A DNA stretch of 64,000 nt. Source: Gemmatimonadota bacterium. Lineage in GTDB: Bacteria > Gemmatimonadota > Gemmatimonadetes > Gemmatimonadales > GWC2-71-9. A program made the translations under genes and the position numbers. The stretch spans positions 36,050 to 100,049 of the forward strand of contig JAPULZ010000204.1 in NCBI GenBank assembly GCA_027294455.1. The letters run 5' to 3'. Of the stretch, positions 15,899 through 25,691 are shown piece after piece; position 1 is the first letter of the stretch; each line of letters opens with the position of its first letter. The notes below the pieces were generated by a model that made no database searches, had not been told where the DNA came from, and was given only the letters and a program-made list of their open reading frames with translations.

Positions 15899-17623
15899 AT
15901 GAGCAAGAACGAAGTCTCCCGTGTGCTCGAACAGATCGCCGCCTGCCTCGAGCTCAAGGGTGCCAACACCTTCCGCATCAGAGCCTACCGGACCGCCGCG
16001 CGGGCAGTCGCCGGTTTTCCCGAAGACCTCGCGGCTGCCGCGGAGAGCGGGGCGTTGGCGGAGCTGAACGGGATCGGGCCCGCCACGCACAAGATCATCT
16101 TGGACGTGTTGGTGAATGGCCGTAGCCATGTGCTCGAAGACCTGCGTGAAGAGATCCCGGCGGGCCTCGTGGACATGATGAAAATTTCCGGGCTCGGGGT
16201 CGCCAAGATCCGGCAAATCCACGAGAGCCTCCGCATCGACACCCTCTCCGAGCTGGAAGAAGCCGCTCGCGACGGACGGCTGGCCAAGCTGCCGCGCTTC
16301 GGTCGGAAGACGGCTGAGAAGGTCCTCCGGGGTCTCGAGTTTCTCAAGCGCGTGACCGAGTTTCGCCTCTTCCATCACGCGCGGGCCGAAGCGCGCGCGA
16401 TGTTGCCGGCTCTCCGGGAGCTGCCCGGCGTGTCGCGGGCGGAGATCGTGGGCGGCATTCGACGGCGGAGCGAGATCATCGAGGACATGGACTTCGTCGT
16501 CGAGCTCGACGGCCCATGGGACCAACTCGTCAGGCGACTCGATTCCCTGGTGGACGTGACGGAATTCGCCAGCGAAGCCGACGGCGTGTTCACCCTCAAA
16601 TTCGGCAGCGGGTCGGTCGCGGACGTGTCCGCAACGCCGTCGCGGGAGATGGGCTTCCGGATGGTGCGGGGCACGGGAAGTGAACTGCACGTGCAGCAGC
16701 TGGCCGAGCGTGCCGCCGGCCTGGGCCTCGTATGGACCGACAACGGGATCGAGCGCGACGGCGAGACCATCGCGTGCCCAACGGAAGAAGACGTCTATGC
16801 TGCACTCGACCTTCCCTGGATCCCCCCCGAACTTCGCGAAGGCCAGGGCGAGATAGCCGCCGCCGCGAATGGGCAATTGCCGCATCTGGTGAAAGCGGAC
16901 GAAATCCGCGGATTCCTCCACTGTCATAGTGACTATTCGGACGGCACGAGCACCGTGAGGGACTGGGCCATCGCCGCGCGCGACGCGGGCTATGAGTACG
17001 TGGGGATCACCGATCACAGCGCGGCGGCAGCATATGCGGGTGGGCTGTATCCCGAAGCCATCAGCGAACAACACGCCATGATCGACGAGGTGAATCGAGA
17101 GTTCGACGACCTGAGAGTGCTCAAGGGCGTCGAGGCAGATATTCTCCAGGACGGCAGTCTCGACTACACGCCCGAGATCCGCGCGTCATTCGATTTCATC
17201 ATCGCCTCATGGCACAGCGGATTCGGCCAAGATGGCCCCACGATGACCAAGCGAATCCTCAAAGCCATGGACGATCCGAACATGGCCATCTTCGGCCATC
17301 CCACGGGACGATTGTTGTTGTCGCGAGACCCCTATCCCATGGACCTCGATGCCATCTTCGAGAAGGCTGCCGACCGCGGCATCGCCATCGAGATCAACGC
17401 CGACCCCCAGCGCCTCGATCTCGACTGGCGTCTCGTCCGAGCCGCCGTCCAGAAAGGGGTCGTGGTTTCCATCGGTGCGGACGCGCACAACGTGGCCGGC
17501 ATGATCAACATGGATCTCGGTGTCGGGATTGCGCGCAAGGCGTGGTTGACCGCAGATCAGGTCCTCAACGCGCGCACGCTGGATGGTTTCCTGGAACACG
17601 TCGCAGCGCGCCGGGCGAATTGA
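15899..17623 (+). CDS. polX: family X DNA polymerase with PHP domain
   Basis: A 574-residue bacterial PolX. The N-terminal 8-kDa-like region carries helix-hairpin-helix segments LAELNGIGPATHKII, MKISGLGVAKIRQI and LAKLPRFGRKTAEKVL. The polymerase palm has the catalytic Asp pair in EDMDFVV (Asp196, Asp198) and a third Asp242 in VADVSATP. The usual GS-x-RR motif reads GGIRRR, with Gly in place of Ser. The C-terminal PHP nuclease (about 337-570) has FLHCHSDYSDG, GITDHS and later His ligands in ASWHSG, FGHPT and GADAHN. It fills gaps in base-excision repair, with 3'-5' exonuclease or AP-endonuclease activity. The next gene, endonuclease III, starts inside its stop codon. Confidence 0.93.
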   Translation: MSKNEVSRVLEQIAACLELKGANTFRIRAYRTAARAVAGFPEDLAAAAESGALAELNGIGPATHKIILDVLVNGRSHVLEDLREEIPAGLVDMMKISGLGVAKIRQIHESLRIDTLSELEEAARDGRLAKLPRFGRKTAEKVLRGLEFLKRVTEFRLFHHARAEARAMLPALRELPGVSRAEIVGGIRRRSEIIEDMDFVVELDGPWDQLVRRLDSLVDVTEFASEADGVFTLKFGSGSVADVSATPSREMGFRMVRGTGSELHVQQLAERAAGLGLVWTDNGIERDGETIACPTEEDVYAALDLPWIPPELREGQGEIAAAANGQLPHLVKADEIRGFLHCHSDYSDGTSTVRDWAIAARDAGYEYVGITDHSAAAAYAGGLYPEAISEQHAMIDEVNREFDDLRVLKGVEADILQDGSLDYTPEIRASFDFIIASWHSGFGQDGPTMTKRILKAMDDPNMAIFGHPTGRLLLSRDPYPMDLDAIFEKAADRGIAIEINADPQRLDLDWRLVRAAVQKGVVVSIGADAHNVAGMINMDLGVGIARKAWLTADQVLNARTLDGFLEHVAARRAN

Positions 17624-18261
17624 CCACCGACGACAAGAAAAAACGCGCGCGAGCGATCATCCGGAAACTCCGCAAGCGGTTTCCGGATGCGGAGTGCTCG
17701 CTCAATAACCGGAGCCCGCTACAGCTGCTGGTTGCGACGATCCTGAGTGCGCAGTGCACCGATGCACGCGTGAACATCGTCACCAAAGATCTGTTCAAGC
17801 GCTACAAGACCGCGCACGATTTCGCCGAAGCGAATCCGGAAGAGCTCTCAGAGTTGATCAAATCCACCGGCTTCTACCGGAACAAGACCAAGTCCATTCT
17901 TGGGATGGCCCAAGCCGTCGTCGAACGGCACAAAGGGAAAGTTCCCAAGACCATGAAGGAGCTCACCGCCTTGGCGGGCGTCGGGCGCAAGACGGCGAAC
18001 GTGGTGCTCGGCAATGCGTTCGGGATCGACGAGGGCGTGGTCGTGGACACCCACGTCAAGCGGATCACGAATCGCTTGAAGCTCACGAACAAACAGGATC
18101 CGGAAAAGATCGAGCAAGATCTCATACTGATCGTGCCGCAGAAGGATTGGACCCTGTTCCCGCATCTCATGATCCACCACGGCCGCGCCATTTGCCAGGC
18201 TCGCAATCCCAAGTGTGAGGCGTGCCCGATCAACACGCTCTGCCCGTCCTCCACAAACTAG
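17620..18261 (+). CDS. nth: endonuclease III
   Basis: A 213-residue DNA glycosylase/AP lyase removing oxidised pyrimidines. It has the helix-hairpin-helix LAGVGRKTANVVL with catalytic Lys124, the catalytic Asp143 in VVVDTHVKR, and the [4Fe-4S] motif C-x6-C-x2-C-x5-C at the end (CQARNPKCEACPINTLC). The TTG start at 17620 overlaps the PolX stop in the form TTGA; the first in-frame ATG is too far into the domain. The coupling joins the excision and gap-filling steps of one repair route. Confidence 0.95.
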   Translation: MTTDDKKKRARAIIRKLRKRFPDAECSLNNRSPLQLLVATILSAQCTDARVNIVTKDLFKRYKTAHDFAEANPEELSELIKSTGFYRNKTKSILGMAQAVVERHKGKVPKTMKELTALAGVGRKTANVVLGNAFGIDEGVVVDTHVKRITNRLKLTNKQDPEKIEQDLILIVPQKDWTLFPHLMIHHGRAICQARNPKCEACPINTLCPSSTN

Positions 18262-18298
18262 ATGCTATTGCCCACCTTCCGAAGAATTTGAGGCGTTC

Positions 18299-18718
18299 GT
18301 GAATGTCGACTTGGCCCTCGTGTGCGACTACGCGCTGATCGATCAATACGGCAAGCTCTCCGTCATGGGGATCTTCGAGCATATCTGGGTGCAGCAATTC
18401 CCGGTCGTCCACCCGCGGCTGCACCTGGTGATGCGTCTGAAAGGCCGGCGTACCGAGATCGGTGAGCACAAAGTGAGGATCAGGCTCGTCGACGAGGACG
18501 GGAATGAGATCATCAACGGTGACGGCACGGTAACCTTCAGCGAGCCTCCGGCCGGGGTGCTCGACATCGAAGCGGGCACCGTCCTCGTGTTCGACGTTCC
18601 CTTTGAACATGGAGGAACCTACCAGTTCGAGATCGCGGTCGATGGCACGAACATGGCCACGGTGCGGCTCACCGCCGGTATCGCGCCCGACCCGCCGGCG
18701 TCGGACTCACTCGAGTAA
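18299..18718 (+). CDS. DUF6941-like small protein
   Basis: 139 residues. The N terminus, ALVCDYALIDQYGKLSVMGI, is the hallmark of a family of small beta-rich bacterial proteins that I recall as DUF6941; the function is unknown. A predicted beta sandwich follows (VRIRLVDEDGNEI, VFDVPFEHGGTYQFEI). The GTG start has GAGG six bases before it. It lies 37 bases after nth and 23 before the glycosyltransferase. Confidence 0.65.
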   Translation: MNVDLALVCDYALIDQYGKLSVMGIFEHIWVQQFPVVHPRLHLVMRLKGRRTEIGEHKVRIRLVDEDGNEIINGDGTVTFSEPPAGVLDIEAGTVLVFDVPFEHGGTYQFEIAVDGTNMATVRLTAGIAPDPPASDSLE

Positions 18719-18741
18719 ACGGACCGGCGAGCCGTGAGCCG

Positions 18742-20487
18742 ATGAAGTCCGCCATCGCCCACAACACGTGGCTCTGGGCAGCCATGGCCGTGATGCTGGT
18801 CGGGCTCGGGTTCGGCATCGGCGGCTATCCCCTGCTCGACCCCGACGAGGGCCGCAACGCCGAGATTGCTCGCGAGATGGCGGCGACCAACGACTACGTC
18901 GTGCCGCGACTGAACGGACTCCCGTACGCGGACAAGCCCATACTCTATTTTGCCGCCGGCGCGGCGATGATGGAGATCCTCGGCCCGACGGAGCTCGCCG
19001 CGCGGCTCCCATCACTGGTGTTCACGTGTGCGACGTTAATGCTGGTCGGCTGGTTCGGTCGGCGCGTCCTCGGGCCGGCGGGCGGGTTGATCGCCGTGGT
19101 CGCAACCGGTGCAGCACCGCTGACCCTGGCCTTTGCCCGCACCGTCATCTTTGACAGCGCGCTCACGTTCTTCGTCACCCTCTCCATCGTCGGGTTTTAC
19201 ATGGCGGCCGAGGTCCCACGAGCGCCGAGCGACGACACCGACCGCGCGCACGCGGCACGGTGGATCGCGATCGCGTGGGCGGCGCTCGCGCTGGGCGTGC
19301 TGACGAAAGGCCTAATCGCCCTCGGGCTTCCGTTGATGGTCATGGTGCCGTACCTCGGCTGGCGCCGGCGATGGGACGCGCTCTGGGACCCCATCGCCGT
19401 GCTCCTGTTCATCGCGCTCCTCCTGCCGTGGCTGCTGGCCATGTCGCGGGCGGTTCCGGGATTTTTACAATACGCCATCGTCACCGAGACCGCCCTGCGG
19501 TTCGCGACCGACCAGCTTGGTCGCACCGCCCCCATTTGGTATTTCTTCCCCATCCTGCTCGCGGGCTCGCTCCCATGGTCGCTGGCCGTGCTCGGCGCGT
19601 GGAGGCGTGGCACACCCGAACGAGACGCCACGGGAAAGATGGATCGCCGTCTCGTGCTGTTGCTGTTGTGGATCCTCGTGCCGTTGCTGTTCTTCACGTT
19701 GTCTCAGTCGAAGCGGCCGCATTACGTCTTGCCGCTCATTCCCGCCATCGGGTTGCTCCTCGCTCTCTTCTGGAGTGGAAAGACCGCCCACGCTCCGGGC
19801 ACCCGGGCGAGCGCCGTCGGGCTCGGCGTGTGCGGCGCCGTGTTGCTCGCCGCACCGCGGATCGTTGGCGCGTTGCTCGACGTGGACGACGCGGTGGCGC
19901 GCGCGATCCCAGGCACCGGCATCGCACTCGGCAGTATGTGTTTCATCTCTGGCCTGGTGACGTTCTTCGCCGGGCGTCGCCGGAATCTCGCCGTTCTGGC
20001 CCTCTGCCTTCCGGTCGCCTCCATCCCGTTCGTGAGCACTCGCCTCATGGATGCCATCGGTCCCGATCGCTCCACACGAGACCTGGCGACTGCCGTGCAG
20101 GCAGTGCTGACTCGCGAATCCGAAATCGTGGCGATCGAGTCGTATCCGCTGTCGCTGCCGTTTTATCTCCGGAGAACCATGCTGGTGGCCACTGCGGACG
20201 GTTCCGAGCTCACCAGTAACTACCTGAAGGCGACATATTCCCATTGGGCTGCGGCACCCGATACGCCGCTCCGGCCCGTGGATTGGTGGTTCGACGCTCT
20301 GGCCGCGTGCCGCCGGCCACTGGTGTTCGTGGTCCGGAGCGACGACACCCGGGTTCGCGCGCAACTCGATCCGATCCTGCCGCTGATCGCCGAGACGCGC
20401 AAAGTGGCGGCGTACGGTCCGTGCGGCATGACCGGTCTCGCCACGCAGCGTCCGGGCTTGGCCGCCGCCAAGCCTTCAGCGGATTGA
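18742..20487 (+). CDS. GT83 glycosyltransferase, ArnT-like
   Basis: A 581-residue membrane protein with about 11-12 hydrophobic helices. The first periplasmic loop carries DPDEGRNAEIAREM, the acidic motif shared by ArnT and related lipid-linked sugar transferases, followed by LPYADKPILYF. These enzymes move a sugar from an undecaprenyl carrier to lipid A, proteins or other acceptors on the periplasmic side. The C-terminal soluble part (about 430-575) is shorter than in ArnT. No aminoarabinose genes are near, so the donor sugar is unknown. The next gene begins 18 bases later. Confidence 0.85.
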   Translation: MKSAIAHNTWLWAAMAVMLVGLGFGIGGYPLLDPDEGRNAEIAREMAATNDYVVPRLNGLPYADKPILYFAAGAAMMEILGPTELAARLPSLVFTCATLMLVGWFGRRVLGPAGGLIAVVATGAAPLTLAFARTVIFDSALTFFVTLSIVGFYMAAEVPRAPSDDTDRAHAARWIAIAWAALALGVLTKGLIALGLPLMVMVPYLGWRRRWDALWDPIAVLLFIALLLPWLLAMSRAVPGFLQYAIVTETALRFATDQLGRTAPIWYFFPILLAGSLPWSLAVLGAWRRGTPERDATGKMDRRLVLLLLWILVPLLFFTLSQSKRPHYVLPLIPAIGLLLALFWSGKTAHAPGTRASAVGLGVCGAVLLAAPRIVGALLDVDDAVARAIPGTGIALGSMCFISGLVTFFAGRRRNLAVLALCLPVASIPFVSTRLMDAIGPDRSTRDLATAVQAVLTRESEIVAIESYPLSLPFYLRRTMLVATADGSELTSNYLKATYSHWAAAPDTPLRPVDWWFDALAACRRPLVFVVRSDDTRVRAQLDPILPLIAETRKVAAYGPCGMTGLATQRPGLAAAKPSAD

Positions 20488-20505
20488 ATTGCCGAGGCGC
20501 TGATC

Positions 20506-22359
20506 GTGTGTGGAATCTACGGACTGGTCTCTCTCACCGAGGCACCCCTCGCGCGAGGGGATTTGCTCGATCGGATGGGCGCCGTGCTCCGCCATCGCGG
20601 ACCGGATGACTGCGGGGCGTTCCGTTCGCGCCACGCGGCGTTCGGCGTGCAGCGCCTCGCCATCGTCGATGTTCGTCCGCAGGCTCGGCAGCCATTCGTC
20701 ACCCCCGACCGAACCACGGTACTGGCGTGCAATGGCGAGATCTACAACGCTGCGGCCCTCCGCACGCGGTTCTCCCGCTATCCGTTCCGGTCCCGGTGCG
20801 ACGTCGAAGCCCTCGTACCCCTGTTGCGGGAGCAAGGCGAGGGCGGTCTGGACCACGCCGACGGCATGTTCGGCCTCGCGCTCTGGCGCGCCACCGACCG
20901 GTCGCTCGTCCTCGCCCGCGACCGCGCCGGCGAAAAGCCCCTGTTCTACACGCACCTCGATGGCGAGGTGTGGTTCGCCTCCGAGATCCAGGCCCTGCTC
21001 ATCCATCCCGGCAACCCACCCAAGCTGGACGGCCTGGCGTTGACACAGTACCTCACACTCGGATACACCCTCGAGCCACGGAGCGTGTTCCAGCGGATCC
21101 ACAAGGTGCCGGCGGGAACGAGCCTCACCTTTTGCGGTGCCGCCGCGCCGCGCCGCCGGCCCATCGGTGGCCCCCACGTCGTGGTGCCCGTGTCACCGAT
21201 GGGGGCCCGCGCCCGGCTGCGATCGCTCCTCGAGGACGCCGTCACCAAGCAAATGCGAGCCGACGTCCCCGTCGGCGTGTTCACGAGCGGGGGCGTGGAT
21301 TCGGCGATCATCACGGCGATCGCCGTGCGCACCGCCACTCGCAAGGTCCACACGTTCACCGCCGCCTTCGTCGACGCCCATCACGACGAGAGCGCGCAGG
21401 CGAGACGGCTGAGCCGGGAGCTGGGTACCGAGCACATCGAGACCCGGATCGGCGAGGGGGAGCTGGAGACGGCATTCAGCGCCCTTATGAAAGGAATGGC
21501 GGAACCTCTGGCCGACCCCGCTCTGCTCCCGACCTATCTCCTGGCCCGCACGGCCCGGCAGCATGTCGGCGTGGCCCTGTCAGGTGAGGGGGCCGACGAG
21601 CTGTTCGGCGGGTATCCCACCTACCTGGGCCATCGGGCGGCCGCGTGGTATGGGACGCTCCCCGCCGCCATTCGCCGGGCCGCGGGGGCCGCGGCCGCCC
21701 GGCTGGCGAGCAACCACCGGCCGGTCGCTCCGTCCTTCCTGCTGCAGCGGTTCACCGCCCACGCCGGGGAGCCCTGGTTGGACCGGCATCTCGCCTGGTT
21801 CGGGACCGGCCTGGTGGGCCACCTCCAGCCGGAGGCCCTCGACGCCGTCAAGGCCGACCTCCCCGTGGCGGAGTGCCCCAACCCCGTGGCGGCGGCCATG
21901 GCGCTGGATTATCGGACCTACCTGCGGGAGGGCTTGCTGGTGAAGCTCGACCGGGCACCGATGCTGGCTTCGCTGGAGACCCGGGCCCCGTTCCTCGATC
22001 CCCACGTGACGGCGTTCGCCGCGGGCCTCGCCCCTGGTGAGGCCATTCGGGGATGGCGAACGAAGCACCTGCTCAAAGACGCCGCGGCAGGGTTGGTTCC
22101 CGGCTGGGTGCTCAGGCGCCGGAAGCGGGGCCTCAGCGTCCCCATCGCGGGATGGCTGAACCGGGGACTCCGGGCCGAGGTAGACCGGCTCCTCCACCCA
22201 GAGAAATTGCGGTGCACGGGGGTGTTGCGGGGGCTTCCCATCGATCAGTTTATTAAGGAACATCGAGGCGGGCAGGCCAATCACGCGCGCCTCCTCTGGC
22301 CGATCGTGGTCCTACAGGCCTGGCTCGAACACTGGGCTCCCGGAGAAATCGCCCGATGA
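20506..22359 (+). CDS. asnB: asparagine synthase (glutamine-hydrolysing)
   Basis: A 617-residue two-domain enzyme making asparagine from aspartate, glutamine and ATP. The N-terminal Ntn glutaminase starts with Met-Cys-Gly-Ile, where Cys2 is the nucleophile, and has LRHRGPDD and CNGEIYN. The synthetase domain carries the PP-loop FTSGGVDSAIITA and SGEGADELFGGYPTYLGH. The GTG start is fixed by Cys2. Members of this length also occur in surface-polymer clusters, where they amidate sugars or peptides, and the glycosyltransferase upstream makes that possible. Its stop overlaps the HD gene by 4 bases. Confidence 0.9.
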   Translation: MCGIYGLVSLTEAPLARGDLLDRMGAVLRHRGPDDCGAFRSRHAAFGVQRLAIVDVRPQARQPFVTPDRTTVLACNGEIYNAAALRTRFSRYPFRSRCDVEALVPLLREQGEGGLDHADGMFGLALWRATDRSLVLARDRAGEKPLFYTHLDGEVWFASEIQALLIHPGNPPKLDGLALTQYLTLGYTLEPRSVFQRIHKVPAGTSLTFCGAAAPRRRPIGGPHVVVPVSPMGARARLRSLLEDAVTKQMRADVPVGVFTSGGVDSAIITAIAVRTATRKVHTFTAAFVDAHHDESAQARRLSRELGTEHIETRIGEGELETAFSALMKGMAEPLADPALLPTYLLARTARQHVGVALSGEGADELFGGYPTYLGHRAAAWYGTLPAAIRRAAGAAAARLASNHRPVAPSFLLQRFTAHAGEPWLDRHLAWFGTGLVGHLQPEALDAVKADLPVAECPNPVAAAMALDYRTYLREGLLVKLDRAPMLASLETRAPFLDPHVTAFAAGLAPGEAIRGWRTKHLLKDAAAGLVPGWVLRRRKRGLSVPIAGWLNRGLRAEVDRLLHPEKLRCTGVLRGLPIDQFIKEHRGGQANHARLLWPIVVLQAWLEHWAPGEIAR

Positions 22360-22931
22360 CGAGGCACGAGGCGCTGGCATTGATGCAGGAGTATACGGAG
22401 AACGAGAGGCTCCGCCGGCACATGTACGCGGTGGAGGCCGCCATGCGCGCCTACGCCAGGCGCTTCGGAGAGGACGAGGAGCAGTGGGGGCTGGTGGGAT
22501 TGCTGCACGACTTCGACTACGAGAAGTACCCCAACGACGTCCACTCGGCCACCGAAGAGCATCCCTCGTTCGGTGTCAGCTTGCTCCGGGAGCGAGGCGT
22601 TCCGGAGGTGATCTGCGAAGCCATCTTGGGACATGCCCCGTACTGCGGGGTCGCTAGAACCACGCAGATGGCCAAGACCCTTTTCGCCGTCGACGAGCTG
22701 TGCGGGTTTCTCGTGGCGTGCGCCCTGGTGCGGCCCACCCGGAGCCTGCAGGACCTCAAGGTCAGCAGCGTGAAGAAGAAGCTCAAGGACAAGGGATTCG
22801 CCCGGGGAGTGAACCGGGAGGACATCCGGGTGGGAACCGAGGAGCTCGCAGTTCCCATGGATGAACACATTCAATTCCTCATCGAGGCACTCCGGCCCAA
22901 CGAGGAAACCTTGGGATTGGGGGCCGCGTAA
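22356..22931 (+). CDS. HD-domain hydrolase
   Basis: A 191-residue protein with one HD metal-dependent phosphohydrolase domain. It shows RRHMYAVEAAMRAYAR (first His), GLLHDFDYEKYP (the HD pair), HPSFG and ILGHAPYCG. HD proteins of this size cleave nucleotides or phosphoesters; the substrate is not predictable. The ATG overlaps the asnB stop (ATGA), so it is co-translated. The C-terminal region is charged and helical. Confidence 0.85.
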   Translation: MTRHEALALMQEYTENERLRRHMYAVEAAMRAYARRFGEDEEQWGLVGLLHDFDYEKYPNDVHSATEEHPSFGVSLLRERGVPEVICEAILGHAPYCGVARTTQMAKTLFAVDELCGFLVACALVRPTRSLQDLKVSSVKKKLKDKGFARGVNREDIRVGTEELAVPMDEHIQFLIEALRPNEETLGLGAA

Positions 22932-22997
22932 TATGGGTCACAATGGCAGCCAATTCAGTCCCGCAACCGTCAACACGGCCGACTTGCCGCACGTAGA

Positions 22998-23558
22998 ATG
23001 AATGTGAACGAATCGGCGCTCGCGACCATGGCCAAGGCCGGCGATGTGGACGCCTTTGGAGAGCTGGTCGAGCGATACGCGGCCCAAGCTCGCCGAGTGG
23101 CCCGAGCGGTGCTGTCCGACCCTGACGACGGTGATGATGCGGCGCAGGATGCGTTTCTGTCCGCGCTCAAGCACCTGAACCGATACGATCCCAGCCGGCC
23201 TTTTGGCCCATGGCTGATGCGGATCGTGGCCAATGCCGCCGCCGACCGGCGGCGCCGCCGGAAGGTCCGGGCTGCCGAGGAGCTCTCGGATACCACGGCC
23301 GGAGGCGGTCCGGGACCCGACATCGAGACCGACCGCCGGGCGTTCATGGCGGCGTTCCGCGCAGCCCTGCAGGGTCTTCCGGAGCGCCAACGGGCGGCGG
23401 TGACGCTCTTCGACGTGGAGGGGTATTCCCACGCCGAGATCGCCGAGATCCTGGAGATCCCCCAGGGGACCGTGCGATCGGACGTCTTTCACGCCCGCCG
23501 CCGCCTGCGGGGGACGTTGCAGACCTGGAGGCACCACTGGAAGGAGGAAGTGGTTTGA
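22998..23558 (+). CDS. ECF-type RNA polymerase sigma factor
   Basis: A 186-residue ECF sigma factor. Region 2 spans about 20-90, with DDGDDAAQDAFLSALKHL and FGPWLMRIVANAAADRRRR. Region 4 spans about 120-175, with LPERQRAAVTLFDVEGYSHA and IPQGTVRSDVFHARRRLRG as the -35-binding helix-turn-helix. It begins an apparent operon of a membrane protein, a Spy-like protein, TolC and an ABC efflux pump, which suggests an envelope-stress regulon. Its stop overlaps the next gene by 4 bases. A clear autoregulatory ECF promoter was not seen in the 66-base gap upstream. Confidence 0.92.
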   Translation: MNVNESALATMAKAGDVDAFGELVERYAAQARRVARAVLSDPDDGDDAAQDAFLSALKHLNRYDPSRPFGPWLMRIVANAAADRRRRRKVRAAEELSDTTAGGGPGPDIETDRRAFMAAFRAALQGLPERQRAAVTLFDVEGYSHAEIAEILEIPQGTVRSDVFHARRRLRGTLQTWRHHWKEEVV

Positions 23559-23935
23559 GATCCTCACCATTTGACCATCGGCCGCAGCGCGATCTCGGCA
23601 ACGCCTTACGTGACGCGTTGGGGCCGGTGGACGACCGCGAGTTCGTTGAGCGCGTCTTGGAAGATCTTCGCGTGATCGATCTTCGCCGGTTCCGCAGCGA
23701 CTGGCTGGAGGTCCTGGGGATGTGGGTGCGTCCGGGCCTCACCGCGGCGGCGGCCCTGGTGGTCTTCGCCCTCGCCATGACGTTGTCCATGAGACCCGTG
23801 GGCCCGGGCGATGACGTGACGGCGATGGACGACGCGGTGCGGGCCCAAACGCTGGAGACCGACACCTCGGTGCTGTTGGCTGCGCCGAGTCCGCCGCACG
23901 TGGCCATCATCCTGGCGACGAACTTTGATCGTTAA
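23555..23935 (+). CDS. single-pass membrane protein, candidate anti-sigma factor
   Basis: A 126-residue protein with an N-terminal cytoplasmic part (1-63), one membrane helix (about 68-86) and a short outer tail. It has no HxxxCxxC zinc motif, so it is not a classical zinc anti-sigma. The assignment rests on position: it overlaps the sigma gene by 4 bases (TTGA) and has the expected topology. The TTG start has AGGAGG about eight bases upstream. Confidence 0.6.
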   Translation: MRSSPFDHRPQRDLGNALRDALGPVDDREFVERVLEDLRVIDLRRFRSDWLEVLGMWVRPGLTAAAALVVFALAMTLSMRPVGPGDDVTAMDDAVRAQTLETDTSVLLAAPSPPHVAIILATNFDR

Positions 23936-23977
23936 CACGCCCCCAGCGGCAGGTGTCTTGGTACCGAGCGAAGCGCA

Positions 23978-24379
23978 ATGAACAGGTCCAAACTGGCTGC
24001 CGGAGGGCTTCTCTCCGCCGTGTTTATCTCCGGCGTCATCGTGGGCGGTACCGGCATCACTGCCCTCGCGGACCGCGAGGAACGTGAGGAACCCAGGCGG
24101 CCTCGCAAGCCGTACGTGGAGATCTTGCAGGAAAACCTCGCTCTGACCCCCCCGCAGCGGGATACCATCGAGGTACTCCTCGAGGAGTTCAACACGGCGT
24201 TTCGCCAGGCGTGGCGAGAGCTGCAGGACGAAGAGGCGCAGCGGAACAACGCAATCCGGCAGAACTGGCGTGGAGAGATCCTCCGTGTGCTCGACGAACG
24301 TCAAGCCGACACTTACCGTCAGATGCTCGCGCGCAGCGACAGCGCTCGCGCGGACCGGGCAGCCAGACGACGCCGATAA
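23978..24379 (+). CDS. Spy/CpxP-like periplasmic helical protein
   Basis: A 133-residue protein with an N-terminal signal or anchor (AAGGLLSAVFISGVIVGG) and then an all-helical, highly charged body. The segment LALTPPQRDTIEVLLEEFN resembles the LTxxQ region of Spy/CpxP and the heavy-metal sensor family. QNWRGEILRVLDERQADTYRQ resembles the second. Members act as periplasmic chaperones or stress sensors. Its place between an ECF sigma pair and an efflux pump fits a sensor or chaperone of that stress circuit. The C-terminal tail is Arg-rich. Confidence 0.7.
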   Translation: MNRSKLAAGGLLSAVFISGVIVGGTGITALADREEREEPRRPRKPYVEILQENLALTPPQRDTIEVLLEEFNTAFRQAWRELQDEEAQRNNAIRQNWRGEILRVLDERQADTYRQMLARSDSARADRAARRRR

Positions 24380-24392
24380 CCCGAGAATCATC

Positions 24393-25691
24393 ATGACGCC
24401 TACACGGATTTCTTCGTTGGCCGCCATCGCGGTCGTGGTAGTCCTGGCTTCTGCCCCGACGCCAGTCTCCGCCCAGATTCCCACGGTCACCTTGCAAGAC
24501 GCCATCGCGCTGGCAAGAGAGCACAGTCCCGCGATCATCCAGGCTCGCGGCGACATCCGGGTAGCGGAGGCGAGCAAGCGGGAGTCTATCAGCGACTGGC
24601 TGCCGACCCTTTCGGGAAGCGGCAGTTGGAGCAGGGGCTCGAGCAATCGGTTCGACGAGCGGACACAGACCACCGTCGCCGCCGCGAGTTCTTCGTTCAG
24701 TGGCTCCCTGAACACGTCGTTCACGATATTCGACGGACTCCGGCGCCCGGGAAACAACCGTTCTCGTCGTGCCAATCTGGAGAGCTCCGAGGCGGCGTAC
24801 ACCTCCCAGGAGTTTCAAATCGCCCTCCAGACGAAGCAGGCGTTCTTCAACGCCTTGGCGGCCGAGGAACTCGTCCGCGTGGCCCAGACCCAGATCGAAC
24901 GCACCACCCAACAGCTGAACGTCTCGCGGGATCGCCTTGCCGCCGGCGCCGCCATTCGCTCGGACACTCTGAGTTCTTTCGTGCAAGCGGCCAACGCCCA
25001 GCTCCAGCTCATCAACGCCCAAACCCAGCGCGCCACGTCGTCGGCCGATCTCGCGCGGCTCATCGGATTCGACGGCGACGTGCAGGCCGTGCCGGATCCG
25101 TCCATCCAGGTCGTCGTGGATCTCGATACCGCGGCGCTGCGCGTGGAGGCCCTGCAATTCGGGCCAGGCATGCAGCAGGTCGACGCGGCTGCACGCGCCG
25201 CCGATGCCCAGGTCACGGTGTCCCGCGCGGCGTACTTTCCGAGCCTCTCGGCGTCGTATAGCCGCTCGCTGGCCGGTCCCGAAGTCAGCAACCTGAACTC
25301 GAGCTGGAGCGCGCGACTCAACTTCTCCATACCGATTTTCAACGGCTTCAACCGCGAAACCAACATGGCCCGGTCCCGCGCCACCCAGGATGCGGCGCAC
25401 TCCCGTATCGACGATACGCGTCGCCAGATCAACGCCCAGCTCACGCAGCAGTTTGCGGCGCTGCGCTCCGCCCAGCTGCGATTGCAGATCGCGCACGCGA
25501 GTTTTGAGGCGTCCACGGAAGATCTCCGGGTGCAACAGGAACGCTATCGGCTGGGCGCGGCTACCATTCTCGAAGTCATGGTCTCCCAAGTGAACGTCGA
25601 CCAGGCCGAGGTGGATCGCGTGCAGGCGCGCCTGGACTATTTCCTCGCCAAGGCGCAGATCGAGGCCATCGTGGGGCGGGAGATTCAATGA
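24393..25691 (+). CDS. TolC-family outer membrane efflux protein
   Basis: A 432-residue outer membrane channel protein. A signal peptide ends near VSAQ. Two repeated long-helix/beta segments follow: the first starts [19 protein letters not shown] and the second [17 protein letters not shown], and both show the A-x-x-x-N/S-P/G-x pattern of TolC repeats. It forms the exit duct for the tripartite pump encoded immediately downstream. The ATG at 24393 was chosen because the signal peptide begins there. The stop overlaps the ATPase gene (ATGA). Confidence 0.9.
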   Translation: MTPTRISSLAAIAVVVVLASAPTPVSAQIPTVTLQDAIALAREHSPAIIQARGDIRVAEASKRESISDWLPTLSGSGSWSRGSSNRFDERTQTTVAAASSSFSGSLNTSFTIFDGLRRPGNNRSRRANLESSEAAYTSQEFQIALQTKQAFFNALAAEELVRVAQTQIERTTQQLNVSRDRLAAGAAIRSDTLSSFVQAANAQLQLINAQTQRATSSADLARLIGFDGDVQAVPDPSIQVVVDLDTAALRVEALQFGPGMQQVDAAARAADAQVTVSRAAYFPSLSASYSRSLAGPEVSNLNSSWSARLNFSIPIFNGFNRETNMARSRATQDAAHSRIDDTRRQINAQLTQQFAALRSAQLRLQIAHASFEASTEDLRVQQERYRLGAATILEVMVSQVNVDQAEVDRVQARLDYFLAKAQIEAIVGREIQ

